From the NCBI GenBank assembly GCA_049509915.1, contig JBEKZL010000044.1, forward strand, positions 1 to 33,225: a stretch of 33,225 bases of DNA, given 5' to 3'. A model generated the notes under the pieces. It was not told the DNA's origin. It did not search any database and saw only the letters and a list, made by a program, of their open reading frames with translations. Below, in pieces: positions 16,829 to 23,376 of this stretch. A program made the position numbers and the translations under genes. This stretch comes from JBEKYD01 sp049509915 (GTDB lineage Bacteria; Acidobacteriota; Terriglobia; Bryobacterales; Bryobacteraceae). The stretch's first letter is position 1; every line of letters starts with the position of its first letter.

Positions 16829-17722
16829 TCAACTCGCACCGCGCTTCAGCGTTTCCAACTCTTCGGCAGTTCGCGGCCAGTCTTCGCGCAGCAGGCGGGA
16901 GAGGGCGCGGTCGGCCAGGAGGCGTCCGCCCGTCTGGCAGCCGGGACAGTAGTTGGTTTCATTCGAGGCGTAGCGGATGCGCTGGATTTTTTGGCCGCAG
17001 CGCGGGCACGGCAGGCCGTAGCGGCCATGGACGGCCATGCCTTCGCGAAATGCGGTGACCTTTTCGGGAAACTTTCCTTTGGCCTCCGCGTGGAGACGGG
17101 CGACCCAGTAATCCAGGGTTTGCCGCGTGGCGTCGAACAAGCGCTCGGCCTCGCCGGGCTTCAAGCGTTGCGTGAGGGCCACCGGAGACAAGCCGGCGCG
17201 GTGCAGGATTTCATCGGAATAGGCATTCCCGATGCCGCTGAAGATGCGCGGGTCGCTGAGCGCGCGCTTGAGCGTGTGGTTGGCGGAAGCGAGGGCGGCG
17301 GCAAATTCCTGGGCCGTGGCCTCCAGCACTTCGAGGCCGCCGGGATCGAGCGCGCCCAGACCGTCCTCGCCGGCCGCCATATTGAGAGCCGCGCGGTGAC
17401 GGGTGCCGGCTTCGGTGAGGGTCAGGATGCCGGAATCGAAGTGGAACTCGGCCAAAGCGTTCTTCGAGCCCGAGGAACGCCAGTGCAGGCGGCCGGCGAT
17501 CATGAGGTGGAGCACCAGCCACACGTCGTTATCGAAACCGATGGCGAGGCGTTTGCCCACCCGCCGGACCTCGGCGGCGGTTCGCCCGATGGCGGCCTCG
17601 ACGGGAGGAGCCACCGAACGCAGCAGGAATGGTCCCCGCACGATAGTGCGCTCCAAACGATGGCCGACGACGCGCTCGGCCAGCGCCTCCACGTAGACCA
17701 CCACATCGGGTAGTTCGGGCAT
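16829..17722 (-). CDS. mutM: Formamidopyrimidine-DNA glycosylase family protein (Fpg/Nei)
   Basis: 297 residues. It starts MPELPDVVVYVEAL: after Met removal, the N-terminal Pro nucleophile and Glu are intact, although the canonical PELPEVE reads PELPDVV. RRVGKRLAIGF supplies the catalytic Lys of the beta-strand loop; GIGNAYSDEIL supplies the DNA-binding Asn; a helix-two-turn-helix precedes a zinc finger with C239, C242, C259 and C262 (CPRC...CPGC). The invariant Arg five residues before the third Cys in E. coli Fpg (RATFYC) is Asn254 here (NETNYC). Expected role: excision of oxidised purines (8-oxoG, FapyG) with AP-lyase activity; the Asn could change lesion preference. Divergent from the membrane redox operon, with a 220 bp shared intergenic region. 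Confidence 0.9.
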   Translation of the reverse strand: MPELPDVVVYVEALAERVVGHRLERTIVRGPFLLRSVAPPVEAAIGRTAAEVRRVGKRLAIGFDNDVWLVLHLMIAGRLHWRSSGSKNALAEFHFDSGILTLTEAGTRHRAALNMAAGEDGLGALDPGGLEVLEATAQEFAAALASANHTLKRALSDPRIFSGIGNAYSDEILHRAGLSPVALTQRLKPGEAERLFDATRQTLDYWVARLHAEAKGKFPEKVTAFREGMAVHGRYGLPCPRCGQKIQRIRYASNETNYCPGCQTGGRLLADRALSRLLREDWPRTAEELETLKRGAS

Positions 17723-17796
17723 AGGATTATTATTCCCTGCCTGAGCGGGCGGGCGCCACTGGGACTTGGCACATCCGGACCTTCAGCAGTCGTACG

Positions 17797-17830
17797 TAGG
17801 GATTCCCGACCGATCCGTCCGAATCCCCTA
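17797..17830. promoter_or_regulatory. Inverted repeat upstream of the redox operon
   Basis: TAGGGATTC (17797-17805) and GAATCCCCTA (17821-17830) form a nine-pair inverted repeat with one extra C and a 15-nt spacer, in the region between the divergent fpg-type gene and the redox operon. An AT-rich stretch (ttgattttagataatgg, about 17861-17877) lies downstream and could contain the operon promoter. A role as operator or leader hairpin is inference. Confidence 0.4.
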
Positions 17831-17942
17831 CACGGCCGCTGTCAAAACCTTCGTAAACTATTGATTTTAGATAATGGTATCCGATTTGCTGGTATATGGG
17901 CGTGAACGGCGGAATCTCCGCCGCCAGGAAGGAATGACTGAC

Positions 17943-18239
17943 ATGTTTGGAGCGAACTGGAACGATCCGCAAACGCTTTGGCTGAACCTGACGAATCTGG
18001 CTCTCGGACTGATCACGTTGACGGCGCTTCTGGTAGTCGCCGGCGCGGTTGCCTGGGAACTGGTTCTGAAGCGGCGCAAAGCGCACGAATTCGGCCGCAT
18101 GGATGCGGATATGCGCACGTTACTTGGCGGATCTCCCCACGTTCTGGGGGTGCCCGAACTCGGATTGACAATGGCGGACGGCGGGGAGCCGATCCAACCG
18201 TCCGAAAAAACAACCCGCAAGGACCAAACCGGGAAGTGA
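17943..18239 (+). CDS. Small single-pass membrane protein of unknown function, first gene of the redox operon
   Basis: 98 residues from ATG 17943, which has ggaagga 9 nt upstream; ATG 17934 is in frame but abuts that SD. One transmembrane segment at about residues 14-37 (LTNLALGLITLTALLVVAGA), then a basic, probably cytosolic stretch (KRRK) and a polar C-terminal tail. No cysteines or cofactor motif are seen. Only 4 bp separate its stop from the GcvH-like gene, so it is part of the operon encoding the Qrc-like complex. It may be an assembly or accessory subunit; this is inferred only from position. Confidence 0.8.
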   Translation: MFGANWNDPQTLWLNLTNLALGLITLTALLVVAGAVAWELVLKRRKAHEFGRMDADMRTLLGGSPHVLGVPELGLTMADGGEPIQPSEKTTRKDQTGK

Positions 18240-18243
18240 CCCC

Positions 18244-19095
18244 ATGCCGTGCCCCTTTCTCAGAGAAGGCCGCGCGCGCTACTGCCACGCGGTACCTGTC
18301 CGTAAGCTGATCCTGGAGGGACCGGGAGCGGCGGGAGGCGGGCTTTGCACCACGGCGGAGTATGGGCGGTGCAGTGTGATCGAACAGGAGGAGGAGGGAG
18401 CGGCCGACCGGTGCCCGCACCTGGAGGAAGTCCACGTGCAATACTGCGGCGCCTCCCCGGTCACCAAGCTGGTTCCATTCAGCGAGTCGCAAACCTCGCC
18501 CTGCACCGGCGGCGGGTACAAGTATTGCGATTCCTATTTGACGCGGGCGCGCCCTCACGGCGCTGACCTTGCGCCGCGCGATCTGCTCTATACTCCCAAT
18601 CACATGTGGCTCGAAGTGGGCGAGCAGGGGCTTTGCCATATAGGAGTGGACGGGTTCCTGGCCGAGCTGGCGGGAACGGTGGATCGAATCACCTTCGCGA
18701 CCTCGCGCGGCAGGCACCGGCCGGCGGTTTCGCTCAGCGTGAACGAGGTGGAGTGGCCGCTGCTGTTCCCGAATTCGCTGCTCATCCAGAGTGTGAACAG
18801 CCACATACGCAGCGATCCGGCGCGGCTGACGGCGGATCCCTACGGCTCCGGATGGCTGTTTGAAGGCTGGGAGATCCTCGGCAAAACGCGCGCCGGCCTG
18901 ATTGGGGGCGAACAGGCGAAAGCGTGGCAGGCCGAGGAACGCGAGCGGCTGGCGCGCGCCGTCCATGCCGACAAGGCCCTGTGCGCCGACGGCGGCGTCC
19001 CAGTACGGGGCGTGGCGCGGTTGCTGCCCCGCGCCGATGTGGTGCGGTTATTCCAACAATTCTTTTCAAATGCCGGCTGGCTGCCGGACGAATAA
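18244..19095 (+). CDS. Cys-rich GcvH-like protein A, lipoyl lysine missing
   Basis: 283 residues; gggaag SD 7 nt before ATG. Residues 1-100 contain two copies of a four-cysteine module (CPFL..YCHAVPVRKL..CTT..C and CPHL..YCGASPVTKL..CTG..C): C3/C14/C35/C43 and C57/C68/C87/C95, with spacings 11-21-8 and 11-19-8. Residues about 117-210 resemble the glycine cleavage H protein: TPNHMWLEVGEQG, HIGVDGFLAELAGTVD, and DPYGSGWL. At the lipoylation site, eight residues before the conserved Pro (P176), the expected Lys is Glu168, so lipoylation is not expected. The Cys modules could bind Fe-S clusters or zinc. No signal peptide, so cytosolic. It sits within the redox operon, 10 bp before the cytochrome. 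The function is unknown; an electron-transfer or assembly role is inference. Confidence 0.88.
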   Translation: MPCPFLREGRARYCHAVPVRKLILEGPGAAGGGLCTTAEYGRCSVIEQEEEGAADRCPHLEEVHVQYCGASPVTKLVPFSESQTSPCTGGGYKYCDSYLTRARPHGADLAPRDLLYTPNHMWLEVGEQGLCHIGVDGFLAELAGTVDRITFATSRGRHRPAVSLSVNEVEWPLLFPNSLLIQSVNSHIRSDPARLTADPYGSGWLFEGWEILGKTRAGLIGGEQAKAWQAEERERLARAVHADKALCADGGVPVRGVARLLPRADVVRLFQQFFSNAGWLPDE

Positions 19096-19105
19096 CGGCG
19101 GACGG

Positions 19106-19696
19106 ATGAAGATGCCAAGGACCTCGATGTTTTTCGGACTTGGAGTGCTGACGGCGCTGGCGGCGGGGTGGCTGGTATTCCCGCGCGCCCTTTATGAGCG
19201 CCGTGAGCAGCCCTTTCGCTTCCCGCACAAGACCCATGCGGAGAAGTCCGGCACGTCGGCATGCAACGATTGCCATACATTGGGCAAAGACGGTGAGTTC
19301 GCGGGAATTCCGAAAACCAAAGACTGTGCCACCTGTCACGCCGACCGCATGGGGTCGAGCCCGGCCGAAGCTCTGCTGGTGGACAACTACGTGAAGCGGG
19401 GACGCGAAACCCCGTGGCTGGTCTATTCGCGCCAGCCGGCCAATGTCCGTTTTTCGCACGCCATTCACACCCGCCTGGCCGGCATGGCGTGTCGCGACTG
19501 CCACGGCGCCGAGGGCGAATCGGACGCGATGCCGGTTTACGAGCAAAATCGCATCAGTGGATATAGCCGGGACATCTGGGGCCACTCGATCTCGCGGCTG
19601 CGGCGCGGGCCTGGCGATGGCATGAAGATGGGCGATTGCGAGAACTGCCATCGCCGGCATGGCATCGATGCCGGATGCCTGGGCTGCCACGAATAG
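19106..19696 (+). CDS. Pentaheme c-type cytochrome, membrane-anchored (Qrc/ACIII-like subunit)
   Basis: 196 residues from ATG 19106 (ATG 19112 also possible). One N-terminal hydrophobic anchor (FFGLGVLTALAAGWLVF) exports the rest to the periplasm. Five CxxCH heme sites: C53, C74, C129, C178 and C191 (CNDCH, CATCH, CRDCH, CENCH, CLGCH), the last at the very C-terminus. Extra histidines (H41, H44, H118, H121, H160, H185) are candidates for bis-His axial ligation. The domain looks like the cytochrome c7/c3 group. Qrc complexes have a hexaheme QrcA and alternative complex III has a pentaheme ActA; this heme count matches the latter, while the operon order is Qrc-like. It should pass electrons between periplasmic partners and the Fe-S subunits. 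Confidence 0.92.
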   Translation: MKMPRTSMFFGLGVLTALAAGWLVFPRALYERREQPFRFPHKTHAEKSGTSACNDCHTLGKDGEFAGIPKTKDCATCHADRMGSSPAEALLVDNYVKRGRETPWLVYSRQPANVRFSHAIHTRLAGMACRDCHGAEGESDAMPVYEQNRISGYSRDIWGHSISRLRRGPGDGMKMGDCENCHRRHGIDAGCLGCHE

Positions 19697-19707
19697 GGAG
19701 ATGGAAG

Positions 19708-21372
19708 ATGATCCCCACCAGAAGAGATCTGCTTGCATGGGGCGGCGGCCTGGCCGGCGGCATGCTATTCACGCCCGTGCCTTGGAAGGTGCTGGACGAC
19801 GTTTCCATATGGAGCCAGAACTGGCCGTGGATCCCCCAACCGGCGCGTGGTCCGGTGGAAGAGAAGCTGTCTTCATGCACTCTCTGCCCCAATGCCTGCG
19901 GTCTACGCGTCCGCATGGCGGCGGGCTCGCCGGTGGGTCTGGCCGGGATGGCCGGCCACCCGGTGAGCCGGGGCGCGCTATGCCCGCTGGGTTTCGGCGC
20001 ACACCAGTTGAATTGGCACCCCAGCCGGCTGCGAAGCCCGCTTCATCGCGGTCGTAATACAAGCTGGGATGAGGCGGCGGCGGCTTTTCGCAAGGCGCTT
20101 GGGGAGGGCCCGATTGCGATTATCGATGCGCGCACGGGGCGCGCGGCGTCCACTGTACTCGAGCGATTCGCGGCGGCGCACGGAGCCACTTACGCGGCCG
20201 CCCGCACGGCGGAAGAGAAGGCTTTGGGGCCGTATCAGCGCTGGACCGGAGTTACCACTTCGGCGCTTGGCTACGACCTGGAGAACGCGCGCACCATCGT
20301 CAGTTTCGGCGCTCCACTGCTGGACGGGTGGGCGACGCCGGGGCGATTTACGCGGCTGTGGAGCGAGCGTGCCGCCGGCTCGTCCGATCCCGCCCTGCGT
20401 TTGATCCAGGTGGAACCGGTGCAATCGAGAACCGCGGCTTTCGCCTGGCGCTGGGTGAACGTGCGCATGGGAAGCGAATCGACGCTGGCTTCGGCATTGG
20501 CCCGGGTGTTGATGGAAGAACGCCTGGTGGCCGCGCGCGGCCCGATGCCACCAGAAAGCGTGAACGAGCTGGCGGCGAAGACCGGCCTGGCGGCGGAAAC
20601 GATTCAAAGCCTGGCGCGCGCGCTGGTGGAGCGCGGTCCGGCGGTGGCGATTTCGGCCGGCGACAATCCCTCGGTGGCGGCATTGAACTTGGTTCTCGGC
20701 GCGGTGGGCGCACGCGGAGGAATCCTTCGGCGCGGTGTAACCAAGCCGCCAGTTCCGGTCGAGGCGCTCACCGGCCGGATGCGCGCCGTCCTGATCGACT
20801 CCACCGTGCCGTGGGACATGACGCCCAACGTCGATGCCGAGATTTTCCGCTTCGCCGCCTGGCATGGCGGCACGACTACCGCGGACTGGCTGCTGCCCGC
20901 ACCCGGCTTCCTCGAAGCACTGACCGATGTGCCTACCGCTCCGGCGTCGGCCATCGAAACCTACGCCGTAGCCACGCCCTTGATCGCCTCGGAAGGCAGC
21001 AAGGACGCCGCCCGCTTCCTGGCGGAAATCGATCCCTCCGCCGGCTCGCTGGAAGATGCCATCAAAACGCGCTGTGGAGCCATTTATCATGCCGGCAAAG
21101 GTAGCCTGATTGGCCCCGAGCCGCAGCCCGTGAAAAGCCTCGCGTCCGCGGACAAGCTATACGAACAGTTAGGGAACGGCGCGGTGTGGAGCGGCGAAGC
21201 GGCAACGCCTGGCGGCCTGCGCTGCGATATGAAAGAATGGCCCGGCCCCAGCGCCATGGAATCGCCGGCCGGTTGGGCGGACGGTTGGACCGCGCCGGTG
21301 CTGCCGCCGCTGGCGGCCAAGCTCTACCGCGAATCCGACCTGCGCCAGGCACCGGCCAGGAGCGATGTATGA
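19708..21372 (+). CDS. Molybdopterin-oxidoreductase-like Fe-S subunit (QrcB-like), Tat-exported
   Basis: 554 residues from ATG 19708 (SD ggag 8 nt upstream). The N-terminus is a Tat signal (PTRRDLLAWGGGLAGG). C57, C60, C64 and C92 (CTLCPNAC...LCPLG) fit the [4Fe-4S] site of DMSO-reductase-family catalytic subunits. The protein is short (typical enzymes are 700-1000 residues), and the C-terminal 80 residues show no molybdopterin-dinucleotide-binding domain, ending in a Pro-rich tail. Such shortened homologues (QrcB, the first half of ActB) serve as structural or electron-relay subunits without Mo cofactor. I infer the same here. ATGA overlap with the next gene, so it is translationally coupled. 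Confidence 0.9.
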   Translation: MIPTRRDLLAWGGGLAGGMLFTPVPWKVLDDVSIWSQNWPWIPQPARGPVEEKLSSCTLCPNACGLRVRMAAGSPVGLAGMAGHPVSRGALCPLGFGAHQLNWHPSRLRSPLHRGRNTSWDEAAAAFRKALGEGPIAIIDARTGRAASTVLERFAAAHGATYAAARTAEEKALGPYQRWTGVTTSALGYDLENARTIVSFGAPLLDGWATPGRFTRLWSERAAGSSDPALRLIQVEPVQSRTAAFAWRWVNVRMGSESTLASALARVLMEERLVAARGPMPPESVNELAAKTGLAAETIQSLARALVERGPAVAISAGDNPSVAALNLVLGAVGARGGILRRGVTKPPVPVEALTGRMRAVLIDSTVPWDMTPNVDAEIFRFAAWHGGTTTADWLLPAPGFLEALTDVPTAPASAIETYAVATPLIASEGSKDAARFLAEIDPSAGSLEDAIKTRCGAIYHAGKGSLIGPEPQPVKSLASADKLYEQLGNGAVWSGEAATPGGLRCDMKEWPGPSAMESPAGWADGWTAPVLPPLAAKLYRESDLRQAPARSDV

Positions 21373-22142
21373 AAGCCCGTTACGGAATGGCCATCGACCT
21401 CGACCGCTGCACCGGTTGCGGCGCTTGCATGGTGGCGTGCGCAGCTGAGAACAACGTGCCGCGCTTGCCGAAGGCGACCGAGCAAACCGGCATCACCCCC
21501 ATGCTGGTACACCCGGTTTCGGACGGCAAGACGGGGATCGCGTTCATCCCCATGCCGTGCATGCAGTGCGAATACGAGACGCCCTGCGTGAAGGTGTGCC
21601 CGCAGCAGGCGGTGGAACTGGACCGGGCCACCGGAATTGTCATGCAGATGCCGCAGCGCTGCCTGGGCTGCCGCTACTGCATGACGGCGTGTCCGTACCA
21701 CTCCCGCTACTTTAACTGGTGGGATCCAGCCTGGCCGGCCGGCATGGAAAAGACGCTGAATCCGGGGGTGGCCGTGCGGATGCGCGGCGTCGTGGAGAAG
21801 TGCAACATGTGCCATGCGCGGCTGCACGAAGCCGAAGATAAAGCCGCCGCGGCCGGAAAGCGGCAGATCGAGGCGGCCGATTACGTTCCGGCCTGCGTGG
21901 AGTCCTGCCCCACCGGAGCGATTCGGTTCGGAGATCTGAACGATGGCGCGAGCGAGGTAGCCAAAGCGGCGCGAGCGCCGGAAGCGTTCCGGCTGCTGGC
22001 CCGGCTGGGCACCGAGCCGAAGATCTACTACACCTCCAAGCGGGCCTGGGTAAGGGCGCTGGCGGAGCGCCACCCGGCGGCCAAACCCGCCAAAGAGGCT
22101 ACGCCGGTGGCCGCCGGTACGGCGGGGGTGACACATGGCTAG
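21369..22142 (+). CDS. Four-cluster ferredoxin-type Fe-S subunit (QrcC/PsrB-like)
   Basis: 257 residues. Four cysteine groups, together forming four [4Fe-4S] sites: C14/C17/C20/C24 (CTGCGACMVAC), CMQCEYETPCVKVCP, CLGCRYCMTACP, and CNMC...ACVESCP. This is the standard electron-wire subunit of the CISM family (NrfC, PsrB, QrcC), sitting between the molybdopterin-like subunit and the NrfD membrane subunit. It lacks its own signal peptide and is presumably carried across the membrane with its Tat-exported partner. The start overlaps the preceding stop (ATGA) and the stop overlaps the NrfD start by 8 bp. An Ala/Pro-rich tail ends the protein. Confidence 0.95.
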   Translation: MKARYGMAIDLDRCTGCGACMVACAAENNVPRLPKATEQTGITPMLVHPVSDGKTGIAFIPMPCMQCEYETPCVKVCPQQAVELDRATGIVMQMPQRCLGCRYCMTACPYHSRYFNWWDPAWPAGMEKTLNPGVAVRMRGVVEKCNMCHARLHEAEDKAAAAGKRQIEAADYVPACVESCPTGAIRFGDLNDGASEVAKAARAPEAFRLLARLGTEPKIYYTSKRAWVRALAERHPAAKPAKEATPVAAGTAGVTHG

Positions 22143-23376
22143 CGTGGCAATGGTGGACAGGCGGCTGCAAGTGCGGGGCGAGGCGCACAGCTCCACGGCG
22201 CGCTTCGTGCTCTGGCTGGCGCCCTGGGTGCTGCTGCTGGCGCTCGGAATCTACGCCGGCGGTTTGTGCCTTTATTACGGGCTGAACCAGACCAACATGA
22301 ATAACCGCTTCGCCTTCGGGTTGTGGATCTTTCTCGACCTGGGCATCATCGCACTGGGAGCGGGGGCGTTTTTCACCGGTTTCCTGGTTTACATTCTGGG
22401 ACGCAAGGAATTGAAGCCGGTTTTGAACAGCGCCGTGGTGCTGGGGTTCATCTGCTACAGCGGCGCCATGGCGGTGTTGATGATCGACGTGGGCCAGCCG
22501 CTGCGCGCCTGGTTCACCTTCTGGCACCCCAATGTGCATTCCATGCTGACCGAGGTGACGTTCTGCATTACCTGTTATCTGCTGGTGCTGACCCTCGAAT
22601 ACATTCCCGTGGTGCTGCGCAACCGGCGGTTGCGGAAGCTGCCGCCGTTTGTGGTGTTCGAGCACCGGATGCACCTGGCGATGCCGGTGCTGGCGGGAAT
22701 CGGAACCCTGCTGTCCTTCTTTCACCAGGGTTCGCTGGGCGGGCTGTATGGGGTGCTGCGCGGCCGGCCCTTCGCCTTCCGCGAGGGTTTTGCCATCTGG
22801 CCCTCCACCTTCTTCCTCTTCATTCTCTCGGCGGTTGCGGTAGGGCCGAGCTTTCTGATGCTGGTCACCGCCGCGGCGCAGAAGTTGACCAGGCGCAAGC
22901 TGGTGCCGTCGAACGTGTTTCCGAGGTTGGGTTTCATCTCCGGAGTTCTGCTGGCGGCCTACGTGGCGCTCAAAGCCGTCGACACCCTTATCTGGCTGAA
23001 CGTGACCTCGCCCGCGGTGGGCTTCGCTCCGTGGGAATTCTATGCCTACAAACCGTTCGGCACCACGCTGCTGTTCGCCGAGATCGTGGTCTTCGGGTTG
23101 CTGCCGGCGGTGCTTTTGGTTCAGGGCAGATGGCTGCTGCCGGGCGCCGCACTGGCCTGCTGCGGCATTTTGTTGAACCGGTTCGTGCTCACGGTGCAGA
23201 CCCTGGCGCTGCCCACCTTGTCGTTCGATCCGTTCCTCAGTTACACGCCGAGCTGGCAGGAGGTAGCGAGTTTCGGCGGCGTGGTGGCATATGGCGTGAT
23301 CCTGTATTCTCTGTCTTATCGGTACCTGCCGTTATTCCCGCACGTAAAGGATCAGACTCATGTTTCCGGGCGTTGA
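22135..23376 (+). CDS. NrfD/PsrC-type integral membrane subunit (QrcD-like)
   Basis: 413 residues with about ten hydrophobic segments, from FVLWLAPWVLLLALGIYAGG to GVVAYGVILYSLSYRYLPL. It matches the NrfD family: GxFFTGFLVYILG, GQPLRAWFTFWHPNVHSM, and FEHRMHLAMPVLAGIGTLLS. In this family the membrane subunit binds (mena)quinone near the periplasmic face and passes electrons to or from the Fe-S subunit. It overlaps the Fe-S gene start by 8 bp and the next gene by 17 bp, so the stoichiometry is probably coupled. Only one NrfD gene is present, unlike alternative complex III (two), supporting a Qrc-like arrangement. Direction, quinone reduction versus quinol oxidation, cannot be read from sequence. 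Confidence 0.94.
   Translation: MASVAMVDRRLQVRGEAHSSTARFVLWLAPWVLLLALGIYAGGLCLYYGLNQTNMNNRFAFGLWIFLDLGIIALGAGAFFTGFLVYILGRKELKPVLNSAVVLGFICYSGAMAVLMIDVGQPLRAWFTFWHPNVHSMLTEVTFCITCYLLVLTLEYIPVVLRNRRLRKLPPFVVFEHRMHLAMPVLAGIGTLLSFFHQGSLGGLYGVLRGRPFAFREGFAIWPSTFFLFILSAVAVGPSFLMLVTAAAQKLTRRKLVPSNVFPRLGFISGVLLAAYVALKAVDTLIWLNVTSPAVGFAPWEFYAYKPFGTTLLFAEIVVFGLLPAVLLVQGRWLLPGAALACCGILLNRFVLTVQTLALPTLSFDPFLSYTPSWQEVASFGGVVAYGVILYSLSYRYLPLFPHVKDQTHVSGR

Noticed and set aside
19978..21090. Minus-strand frame of 370 codons across the MopB-like gene
   Set aside because: Antisense shadow in the middle of a co-directional operon with overlapping start and stop codons.
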